Part shown: positions 44,968 to 54,800 of the stretch, in pieces | How the letters are laid out: every line of letters starts with the position of its first letter | How positions within the stretch are numbered: position 1 is the first letter of the stretch | NCBI GenBank assembly: GCA_030549175.1 | Contig: JAUKUA010000007.1 | Span: 1,798,001 to 1,862,000, forward strand | Length of the DNA: 64,000 bases | Direction of reading: 5' to 3' | From: Lasiosphaeris hirsuta | Taxonomy: Eukaryota; Ascomycota; Sordariomycetes; Sordariales; Lasiosphaeriaceae | The notes under the pieces: generated by a model | What the model was told of the DNA's origin: nothing | Database searches by the model: none | The model's input: the letters and a program-made list of their open reading frames with translations, nothing else | Position numbers and translations under genes: made by a program

Positions 44968-45694
44968 TGAAGCTCGTCGGGGAGGTGCCTCGGACATGTT
45001 CATGTGCTTGTGTGAAACCCTTGCGTGCTATCTTTGTGTTTGTATACTATGCTTGTTATGGGGTTTCATGCCATTCCTGAGTTTGCATTTTCTGTCTTGG
45101 ATGTGGATCGAGGAACGGCTCACTCGAAGGGTAGCCCCTGAGCCACATCCCATATTGTTACAAGTTATGACTGCCGTCCGCTCTTAGACGCCTCCAAAAT
45201 CCCAGCATAGTAACGTGCGTCGGACCCGTCCATAGGTTCAAGTCAGAATAAAGGGGCGACATTAAGTATCTGCATCGGTCCTATCATCAGATTGTCTTGA
45301 ATGATGTATCCCAACAGCTGATCGCCTGCCTATGGGCCTGATGATAAATATAATTAGGGGGACTTATTTCCCTTCCGAAACGGAATAAGTGGCTGCGGGG
45401 GCTACGGCAACTTGAATTCATGGTCTGTCCCTGAATCTGGGTGATTACAAGGTTCTTCAATGCTCCCACCTTTGCCAGAGGTATTCCCTCAAAGCCACTG
45501 GGCTCCACACTATCCCTAGAACTTAACTTAGACTAGATAGATTTAAATACGGCCTCGTATTTCAACTGTTTCTGGATAAAATGGAATACCACGCTTAAGA
45601 AATAGAGGGTTTAACATTTCATCATCCGGTCTTAGTCAAACGTTGATCGTCCCTGCCCAATGCTAAAGAACTTGAAGTAAGACTCCCTGGGGTT
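44968..45694. other. Non-genic stretch before the tandem repeat
   Basis: Nothing can be supported here except that a partial unit of the following repeat (GATCGTCCCTGCC) occurs at about 45645. Confidence 0.35.
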
Positions 45695-46455
45695 CATCGT
45701 CCCTACCTAACCTAAGAGTCTTAAGGCCCTGTTGATCGTACCTGCCTCTCCCAGGAGGGTTTGCTCGATTACACACAGACTCTCTTTTTCTCTAGCCACA
45801 GTAATATATTGTCACAAAGCCAAAAAAAAAAAAATAAGTAAAAAAATTTAAAACGTTTTCATCGTTCCTCCCTCAGATGAAAGCCTTTGAGCACCTCTCT
45901 CACACGAGGCCGCGTTCAGTTACGCACAGGCTCTCCCGCACACAGTTTTCTATTCTTTTCCAGCTACAATATTGATAGCCCTAAAGCTAGAGTAAGACTC
46001 TCTTAAGTTAGGCCATCGTTGCTCCCTCATCCACAGCCTCGAGGCCCTATTGATCGTGGCTGCCCCTTTTTCCCAGAGGGTCCGTCCACTTACGCACGGA
46101 CTCTCACACCGAAATTCTTTTCCAGTCACAGGTTTTATTACACCAAAGAAGGAGGACTCCCTTAAGTCATCGTTCCTACCTCTTCAAGGCCTGAGAGCCC
46201 TCTTAATTGTGCCCGCCTCTCTCTCCCAGGCCCGAGGGCTGTTAGCTTACGTACGGGACCCGTTCAGCAGTTGCCTTTTCAGTCCCGGTATCATAGTATC
46301 ATAAGGGGCCAAAGAAGCTTTCATCGTTCCTACCATCTTTCCTACCCCCAGGTATCCAAAGCCTCAGGGCTCTATTGATCGTGCCTGCCTCTCTTTCCGG
46401 GAAGGCCCGTCCACTTACGCACGGACTCTCCAGTCACAGTATTTATTGTACCTTC
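45695..46455 (+). repeat. Five-copy degenerate tandem repeat, period ~154 bp
   Basis: The anchor CATCGT(T/C)CCT(A/C)CC (CATCGTTGCTCCC in the third unit) begins units at 45695, 45860, 46014, 46168 and 46322; the last three spacings are exactly 154. Within units a second block TTGATCGT.CCTGCC (45732, 46050, 46375) and a third, CTTACGCACGGACTCTC (third and fifth units), recur. Units are diverged and pyrimidine-rich on the plus strand. The array ends about 115 bases before the start of the 2EXR gene and may form its promoter or leader. Confidence 0.8.
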
Positions 46456-46568
46456 CACACCGCGACTTCTTCCTCTTCTTCACAACAACACACACATCAA
46501 AGCTTCTCCGGAAGCAGCAAAACCAAAACCACCTTTCACAGTGAGTCAATGTATTCTCTCTTACAGCC

Positions 46569-47765
46569 ATGACAGGCGGTATTAATAAAATATCCAGCCC
46601 TCTGCAACAGACCATCAAGTCAGGCACACCTGGCGCGACCAGGGAGTCAAGCACACCTGGCGCGACCATGGAGTCAAGCACATCTAGCGCGACCGTAGAG
46701 CCCCCAAAGCTTGAAACCTTCGAGCTATTTCCCAACCTCCCGAACGAGCTCAAGCGGATGATCTGGCGAACGGCAGCCTCTGTCCCCCGTATCATCGTCC
46801 TTGATCGGGAGCCGAAGGAATTGGTCAGCTACCCGGTGGAGGGCCAGCCTGAGGCGAACGACGACCCGACCATCTCGTACACCAAGCCCGGACAGGACTT
46901 CACGAGACTGTGCCCGTTGCTGCATGTCAACCACAGCAGCCGGGACGCTGTGCGCACCATTTACTTCACTGTCTTTCAGCTGCTGGATGAGACTCACCTG
47001 AAGAAATGCTGGCGAAGCGAGTATGTGCCGAAGCTGTACAGAGTCTATGATATTGCAGAGCATGACGTTGTGGTCTGCTCAAATTCGTTTTATTCACGAT
47101 GCGAGGCGGGACCCTTGATCTCTGAGAAAGAGAAAGGATATGAGCAGGGTAAAGACAAATTCCACCCGCCTACCGTGCGGTTGATTCAGAGACGTAGACC
47201 GGGTGTCATTGTGGTACGTCTTCCCTCATACCAAGCATTTAAACCCTCAATAACTAACGGGTTTGAAAAGTCGCCGTCTCAAACCCCGCGCAACTTCATC
47301 AATATACGCTGGTTGAGGTACATTGGAGCTAGCGCTTCATGGGATCTACAGAACAAACCTCACAATCCTAGCAGATTCGATCCTGATATCCAATCGATGC
47401 AGTACATTCAAACGTTGCAGCAATACCGGGCCCGCTCTGGCAACCCTCGCAAGTTAAATGATCAGGTTGATCCTTGGGAACATACACCTTGCATTAAGCA
47501 TGTTTGCACCGCCTGCAATGGGATATTGAGCGAAAACTACAACGTCGGTCAGCATCCAGAGTTCCGACGCGTGCTGGCCGAGGCCGTCGCGCAAGGGGTC
47601 GTTCCCGGAACTCCCCTTGTGAACGGCAAGTATCTGTCGTCCTTGCGCTGCTACGGCATTGAAAGCTTTGAGCAAAGCCACCCCCGAGGACGCGGAATAC
47701 TCCCAATGCATGATATACATAGATGGGACCTCAAAAACTGGTCAGTGTTTCCACGTCATCAGTAG
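46569..47765 (+). CDS. 2EXR-family protein
   Basis: A 398-residue single open frame with the F-box-related 2EXR pattern FELFPNLPNELKRMIWRTAA then SVPRIIVLDREP, CPLLHVNHSSRDAV and YFTVFQLL. The 2EXR family is expanded in plant- and soil-associated fungi; its function is unknown, with F-box-like interaction suspected. The N-terminus carries three 9-residue repeats (TPGATxES type) encoded by a 27-base tandem repeat. The start is the ATG at 46569 just after a TTACAG, suggesting a 5' UTR intron. The C-terminal end (WDLKNW then SVFPRHQ) may hide a donor site, so the last residues are uncertain. It lies directly downstream of the 154-bp repeat array. Confidence 0.75.
   Translation: MTGGINKISSPLQQTIKSGTPGATRESSTPGATMESSTSSATVEPPKLETFELFPNLPNELKRMIWRTAASVPRIIVLDREPKELVSYPVEGQPEANDDPTISYTKPGQDFTRLCPLLHVNHSSRDAVRTIYFTVFQLLDETHLKKCWRSEYVPKLYRVYDIAEHDVVVCSNSFYSRCEAGPLISEKEKGYEQGKDKFHPPTVRLIQRRRPGVIVVRLPSYQAFKPSITNGFEKSPSQTPRNFINIRWLRYIGASASWDLQNKPHNPSRFDPDIQSMQYIQTLQQYRARSGNPRKLNDQVDPWEHTPCIKHVCTACNGILSENYNVGQHPEFRRVLAEAVAQGVVPGTPLVNGKYLSSLRCYGIESFEQSHPRGRGILPMHDIHRWDLKNWSVFPRHQ
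46620..46700 (+). repeat. Three 27-base coding tandem repeats
   Basis: Copies at 46620-46646, 46647-46673 and 46674-46700 encode SGTPGATRE, SSTPGATME and SSTSSATVE. Unit length is a multiple of three, so copy changes keep the frame. Confidence 0.85.
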
Positions 47766-48280
47766 CTCTTGTCACTGCCACGGGACGGATTGCTGCAAGG
47801 GATTGAAGCTGGAAGAAAAAAAGAGGAGGCGGTGTTTCTGGGCCCGAGGTCAAGATGCTCTCGTGTACTGTCCTCAAGACATATTCACTCCAGTTTGATG
47901 GGTCCCAAGGTAAGCATATGCCGACTCGTTTTACTTTGCCCACCCTGAACATTTGCAGGGATAATGGTGGCTTGATGTGCTAACCTTTCACGTAATAGGC
48001 ATATGGTATGATGCCCAGTATGGGTTTGATGCAGGCGACTAGACTCTAATCACATGGAAGCATGCGCTAGGTGGAAATGCTTAATTAAACCTGTTGCCTT
48101 GAGATTGGACAGGGGTGGAAGTGGAGAGGTTCCGGCGGATCTTACTCTCACTCGAACATAACCATGTCTTCTTTTTAATTGATACCTGTACTATAAATCT
48201 TCACCTCGCATTGAATCTTTCGTTCTCACTTCAAGTTCTTCATTCTGACTACTCACCTGTATCTACCCTCGCAAAAGCTC
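47766..48280. other. Intergenic region
   Basis: The stretch holds the 3' flank of the 2EXR gene and the 5' flank of the DUF3669 pseudogene. No other gene was seen. Confidence 0.4.
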
Positions 48281-49219
48281 ATGCCACTCATCATGTCATA
48301 CCGAAAAATAGGATTCAGGCAATGCGGCCTGATTCTCGAAAAGCCTGGCCACGGCTTCGTAGTCAAGATTGCGCGTCCTTTCTTCGAAGACGGCCTCTGG
48401 AACGACCTGCTGCCACATCTCCGCATCTAAAAGCCTTCTCCTAGCAGCCCATCTAGCAAAAGTGCTAGGTCACCCACGTCTTCTCCTTCGTGACCAAGAA
48501 CAATACAGAATGGTGGACCGCCAACACATCGGACATCCCGTCCATCCAAACCACGCCGGGGGCCTTCCCCTTGCCCGCGATGGCCCTCCTGACCGAGCGG
48601 AACCCCCCCCCCCCCCCCGCGGCTCCCCAGCCCGCTCCGCCACGCCCTCATCGCCCGCTTCTGCCTCGAAGCCCTCCAGGCATCCGCCCTCGCGAACCCC
48701 GCCAACCACGACTGCGTCGCGCGCGTCTACCTCGGCCGCCGCCCCGCCGCCCTGCCGCGCGTGCCCAACTTCTCGCTGCGCGACTACAGCTTCTGCCTCG
48801 ACCAGCTGCTGGAGTTCGGGCTGCTGGTCGAGGCGCTGGTGCTCGTGCACTGGGCTGCGCGTGTTGGTGGGTATGATGTCGAGTTCGTGCTGGGGGGCCA
48901 GCGGGTGGGCGGGGCGCGGTATGCTGTGCTTGATGATGGGGGGTTTGGGGGGACGGAGCTGCGTGATGTTGGGGTGCTGTGTAATGTTGAGGTCGGGGTA
49001 GAGGCTCAGGGGCGGACGTCGGAGAACGATGCTGAGGCCGTAGTGGACCCTCGGGGGCAGGCGACGCAGCTGTGGGTTCTTGACTACAATCTGTGCAGTC
49101 GCTGGAACGAAGAGACGGTGGTGGAGCATTCGGCAAAGGTGATTGATCAGCTGGTAGTCGCCTTTCGTTCGGCGAATTGGAGGGTTTCAAGTTCTCCCAT
49201 GAGGCCAAAGGGCCCGTGA
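48281..49219 (+). pseudogene. DUF3669-type protein pseudogene
   Basis: Pieces in two frames follow the fungal DUF3669 (zinc-finger-associated) family. MSYRKIGFRQCGLILEKPGH with GFVVKIARPFFEDGLWNDLL (from 48281) ends at TAA 48428-48430. VTHVFSFVTKNNTEWWTANT with PAMALLTER is in another frame (about 48470-48600). After a run of 16 C (48603-48618) the family sequence resumes in the first frame: HALIARFCLEALQASALANP, PNFSLRDYSFCLDQLLEFGL, HWAARVGGYDVEFVLGG, and LWVLDYNLCSRWNEE to the stop at 49217-49219. There is also a small in-frame gap before LVLVHWAA compared with the family. One stop and two frameshifts make it a pseudogene, although the C-run shift could be a sequencing error. Confidence 0.75.
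48603..48618 (+). repeat. Run of 16 C within the DUF3669 relic
   Basis: This homopolymer lies exactly where the coding frame changes. It is a likely slippage site, biological or technical. Confidence 0.85.
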
Positions 49220-50980
49220 TGGAAAAAAGACCAGACCGAATTTGACCGTACTGATTAGTTGATTCGACGAGGTCGATCTTGACATCTTCCACATTCGCAT
49301 ATAGGGTAGTTGCAAGATCCAAGGACTTCGAAAAATCGGTGAAGCCAGATGTAGCGTCCTCCCGGACGCAACCATCGATGCTCGCCCAGCTCCAGGATGG
49401 CGCGAGGTACCCCAAAGGCAGACTCCGGCGGTGTAATCTTTGCACATACCACACCAGGGAAACAGGAAGGGTGCTGCGGAAGTGTCCGGCGCAGTACTCC
49501 TTACCCAGCTCGGGAGAGAAGTGTCTGGCGACAGCGGTGAACGCCACCAACTTGTCCTTCTCCGGATGGCTGAGCACTCGGCCCGTGTACTGAAACACGC
49601 GGGTAAAGTAATGGTCCATTGACCGCCCTCCTTCGATACTAGTACCGGGACGTCTCAGGTTGTACTGGGTTTTGTATAGGCAGTCAAAGCCCTCGGGTCT
49701 CACATTACAAGCCACGCTGTCGGCCATATATTCATATACCTTCCTTTCTCCACATTCCCAGGCGATTCGGCCTGCTTGGAAGTGTAAAGTCCGAGCGGAC
49801 AAGAGTTGCTCCTGAAACACCCAGGCCCGCTGTGTAAGAGGGAGATCGCGCCGTGCGTGGGCGAAATCCTGTTTGGCGAATACAGCGAGCAGTTGAAGCT
49901 CCCTAAAAATCAATCTCCTGGTTCCAGCCAGCGGTATATCAGTCCCATTCGTCACATACAGAAAGAAGGCTTTGGCTCGGAGCTAGGTGGAGGATCCAGA
50001 GGCAGCTCATGAGAGTCTGTCCAGGTGTAGCAGTCCTGAAGATAATCCGGGTTTCTGGAGCGGAAAGCCTCTTGGTCTGGATTTTCTGAAATGGCAATGG
50101 CGATGTTGAGTTCGCAGTTTGAGTAGATGTTTGCCATTTCCTGCGGCACATGAAACTGCCAGTCGCTCTCAGAGCCATCCCCAGCCTGTAGAATGCAAAG
50201 AGAGTCGATCCAAATGTATGGAATCCCGAGTCGGCGACAGGTAATAATGCCATCCTGGAAGCTCGTTGGGAGACTTTGCCATGGAATTTCTTGTCGGAGC
50301 TCCTCGATGTTTGTCGTTGTCAGCCTCAAGAACTGAGGGTTTTCCCCTCCGCAGTAGCTCAAAGCTGCATAAGGCCCCTCGAGGGTGTCGTCACTGCCGT
50401 GCCGAAGAGCCAAGCGTTGGGGTCTATCAGAAGTGCCAACCTCGATGAGACGCGACGCATGCCAGTCTTCTAGTCTCTCCTCGTTTGTCCGCTTGCACGA
50501 GGTGTGTCTGTATTTGCAGTCACGAAGCCATTCCTTTGCTGTCTCAGCTACGGATTCGTGGCCGGTGTTGTCGGGGATGTGCCGCGCAGGGGGAAAGCTT
50601 CGCATGCGACACGGATCGGTCTTTAGGTCCGTCCTGACCTAGTTGATGAACTGACAGTAACCGCGAGGGAAGTTTGTAGCCTTCGAGACATTGGTGTAGA
50701 CTCGCGACATATACATGCGGTTAGGCTCAAAGTCATTCCCCTCGGGTCTGATGGTAAATGTCGAATGCACACTCCAGCCTAGCCCCCTTTGGATCTTTTA
50801 CTTGAAGCGCACTGCTTGTTCATGGAAATAAGCTCCACGTCCACCATCGCCATCGAATAGCAACCCATGGCATATCTTGCATCCGTTCTCCGCGGCTCTT
50901 CTGAGGCTCTGGATGTCGTTGTGATAATCTCCGCTGGATGCCGCATTTTGAAACGCGTCGAAACAAACTGCGCATAGCAT
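49187..50980 (-). pseudogene. HET-domain protein pseudogene (minus strand)
   Basis: From the ATG at 50980 the frame reads MLCAVCFDAFQNAASSGDYH, with the paired-cysteine N-terminus (GCKICHGLLF) seen in HET proteins. TAA at 50800-50798 and TAG at 50641-50639 interrupt it. The same frame continues with EWLRDCKYRHTSC, YAALSYCGGENPQFLRLTTT, LGIPYIWIDSLCILQ and EMANIYSNCELNIAIAIS. Near 49975 the frame shifts without a usable intron, then FFLYVTNGTDIPLAGTRRL, LTQRAWVFQEQLLSARTLHF and YLAPSWSWASIDG follow to about 49190. Beyond that the open frame runs antisense into the DUF3669 relic and has no HET character, so the 3' end is probably truncated. Both stops can arise from CAA and CAG by C-to-T change. 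Confidence 0.82.
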
Positions 50981-51842
50981 TTTTTTTGGAAATCTTGTGA
51001 AAGCGCCGAGACGGTTGGTTTACCCGTGAGGATTAAGAGGAGACTTGGAGAGGAGACTTGTGTTGTCGTGGGGTCACTTCCCTTACAGGCCAGCAGGCAG
51101 ACGTCGAGTGTATCATGTTGGTTGCTCTAGCGGTATTTGCCCGCCCGTAATTGGTTGGAAGGTATTGCACCTGGGCTAGGAGGAACGAGCTGGGCCGTAT
51201 TGGGACGGTGCATTATTATTAATGTCCTTACTAGACTCGAAGGGAAATGGAGTGAGCATGTTGAGTGCTACGACACTCGTACCTTCCTTTTGCTTCGAAG
51301 GAGTTACGGTGGGTACGATTACTTACATTCTAATGAGAAGCATTGGCCACACAGTGCCTGTCTCAAAGCGCAGAGGTCTTTGATGTTCATGTTTCGAGTT
51401 CTTTCTCCATGAAGTTTGCGAAAGATGATCGGTGGATGACTTAGATACACCTTTCAGCTTTCGGCCTTTCAGCCTGATTATTTGCCTCCAAACAAGCCAG
51501 GCAGGGATGCTCCACAGTATAGCACGAGGGTTGACTCAATCGGTGAGGACGGCGAGAACGGTGGTTTCCAGGGTTTGAAATTGGCCAAGGCGCTGCTCCT
51601 ACATTTATTTCCGGGGCACCCACCTGCTCCTACTAGGGGCCGTCACCGCTAGCCTGTTCGCAGGCGACTTGACGCCAATTACTGGGGGTAGTAGCTTGAG
51701 GACCAGCCACCAGAGCGTTGACTTTGCTCCATAGGAATATGGTCCTGTGCATCTTCTTGCAAGATTGAGCTGACATTTCCAATATCTCTTACGGCGAGCA
51801 TTCCACGTCCCCAGCCTCGCCCTCATTTCGCGCCGACTCGAA
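50981..51842. other. Intergenic region at the end of the accessory block
   Basis: The stretch holds the promoter side of the HET pseudogene and the promoter of the large gene that follows. Only short, unrecognised frames were seen. Confidence 0.4.
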
Positions 51843-54800
51843 ATGGCCAATTCTACCTTCAACCACCGGCTACGTACCGGAACGCCAGCCCAGGTTCTGC
51901 AGACACTAAGAGAGGCAATCGAAAATACCAGCACCGCCGAGTTGACATCGCAGCTGCTGAGTGCTGTCGAGACGGACTCGATACCGCCCACCGTCCTGCA
52001 TATCTACATCCCTCTCAGTCGCGATCCCAAGGCCATATTGGCTGCTCTCGAGCAAACACACAGCACCAGCATCCTCGGCTATGCCATCAAGTACCTGGCC
52101 AAGGTCCTTCGCTCGGAATCTGGCTTCGCCAGCACATGGACCGCGCTTGGAGGCGCTCCTGGCATCGCGCGGTTGATGCGCGAGCTCAGCGTCGCCAATG
52201 TTGACCGGCTATGTCGCGCCCTGGGATCGACGGGCTCGGCTTTGGCTGCCAGAGACACAAGGGAGCAATCCATGTCAGAACTGCTCGACCTGCTCTGCCG
52301 ACATGATCCAGCCGAGGCCGTCTCCAACCGCGACCCAAGGCCACTGCGCAGCTCGTACAAGCACCTTGCCGGCGCCTGCACGGCTGAAGTGAGCATGCAG
52401 TGGGAGACCGAGAGCTGGTCGGAACGCGGCTTGGAGAACCTCTATCGTGCCCACCTCGACGCGTACGGGCAGCAGGCGCTTCGGGTGTGCCTTTCGCCCG
52501 GGATCAAAAAGCTCAATTTGCGCAGCCTGGCCAAGCCGTTGATGCTGAATCCTGCCTTCTTGGTTGCTATTCTGACACGCATTACCTTGCGTGACGCCAA
52601 GGATTTGCACATCAACCCCAGCGACTTCTTCAACCTGCTCGCTCTGCCCTTGGCAAAGCGGGCCGAGCAACGCAAGCCACTGGCTGTCGTCGGATTGAGA
52701 GGCCAAGTTTGGAGTAGAGAAATCTGGGAATTGATCGCCCTCTGCCTGAAAAAACACCCCGATCTTGCCGAAGAGCTCAACTTCAAGCGTGGAGGATTGC
52801 TCTGGCTTGCTATCAATCGGTGGGATCGGGCCGCCACTGAAGAGTTTAACCTGATGTTTGGCATGGATTTATTACAGTCGCTGATGAGACTCGTTCCGGC
52901 ATCACAAATACCCAACCTTTGCGATTTACCCAAGGTTTTGGGTGCCGTCAGTCGCCGTCATAGATACGACCTCCTTGTTCAGACTCTTTGTCTTCCCGGG
53001 AAATACGGAATCAACATCGCGTCCCCAGAAATCAGCGACAAGGCAAAACTGAGTAACCTGTTACATCACAGCAAGGATATCTTCACCTTTGAATTGTTCG
53101 AATCCTTGCCGGTGGACCAGTCACTTAGCTTGCTCGACCTTCTGTCGGAGTTGAGTCCCGATAATGCCTTTCTCCGTCAGTCTGACCAGGGCAGTCGCCC
53201 AATCACTAACCGCGCAGACCATGAGACTCGACTAGTTTACGAAGACTTTACAATAATCCGCTGCTTTCTGCTTGGGTTCTTGGCGCCGACGGACCCAAGG
53301 AGGCGTGATTCAAAGCTATGGAACAGCATCGAAGACATCGTCGAGGCTCGAAAGGCCCACGCCGCTCAGTGTCATGATTGGGCGAGACGCTATCTTGGAG
53401 CGCAGTCGGCCCTGATTCTCTGTATTGTTTCTGGATTCTCACAGCTTTATTCCAAGACGCTACTTTGGGCAAGGCGCTTCGACAAAGACGTCCACGTTGT
53501 GGGGCAGCTATATGGGGATGGGATTCGAACGGAAGAAGGCCTCGACCTTCTTTGCGGGATCCCATCTAAGCTAAGGCTCTCTACCAGAGCGGTAACAATG
53601 GTGGAGGAGGATATTCGCAATGGAAACAGGATTATCCTCCAGCTGCTTGACGCCGCTGCCGGGGGCTTGCAAGAACCGTTCTTCGCGGCTCATATGTGGT
53701 ATGACGTCAAAAAACTGGCATCCAACGTTGTTGCGCGTCGTTTTCGCTTCATCAATGCCTTTCAATCGGAGAACGGCCTCTCTGACGAGGAGGTTTATGA
53801 TCTGGTTTGGCAGTCGACACTGGACATGCTGGTCAAAGCAGAGAAATTCGCGCTGCAGGAAGAGCACGAGAGGCTCTGTTTCGCCCAGCTACAAGGCCCT
53901 TTAAGTTGTTCCATTCCTGAGAACAGCCAGGCCCATGTCTGGAAATTTCTCGACAATCTCGCTAGAGCTCGGGATGAGCTTTGGCAACAAGAACGGATCA
54001 GAAGACGTCCTTCTGTATCGACACTAGGTTTCCCTTGGCCGAAGGGTTTACCAGCTCATTTCCTTTGCAATCTCAGGTTTCGAGACACCAGCCCGAGCTT
54101 ACCCTATGTGCTCGCGAGAGCTGAAGCAGTTGTATTCGGCAACCCAAAAGTCCTCCTCAGCCCCCCACCTGAGGACGAAGAGTCGCAGGACGCAATCGAA
54201 GGTTTCGTTGATGATTACGATGCTTGTCTCCAAATCTTTGTCGACTACCAGAACAGCCAGATCACAGATCGCCACGCGCGCTTGGTTCGAGCATGGAACT
54301 ATGCGAACACTCATTTGACGGGAGATAGAATGACAGCGGAGGAAGCCCGCATATTTTGGTACCGCCTAGCATCATTCCGCCCACAAGCCCATAAATCCAT
54401 CGCGCCCGAACCCCCTCAGCCCAAACCCCCCGGCCCCGTCTTTCCGGCGGCAGATCATGCCGCAGATCCCACCGAGTGGCACCCGAACCCGACAAAGAAA
54501 TCAACGAAAACTATCGTGCGGGAGCTTGACTTCACCTGCTTAGACAGCATGCTTATCAAGGCGTACTCAGCTGAGCTGTCCTGGCCATTTCGGAGGCAGG
54601 CCAGCCGACAAAAAACAACGGCAACAATCCCTGCGCGTCCATCTCTCTGGGACTTGTATCAATATGAGAAACCATTGTCTGGAGAGACGGCGGATGCCTT
54701 TGTGGCCGCCGGTATACTCTCTCTTAATAGCAAAGCGGGGTCAGATACGTCGTTGCTTATGAGGCCCTACCCGACAGCCGAAGACCCGCGGTTTCCGGCA

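Noticed and set aside
48648..49190. C-terminal half of the 435-codon minus-strand frame as part of the HET protein
   Set aside because: It is antisense to the DUF3669 relic and becomes Pro/Ala/Ser-rich with no HET resemblance.
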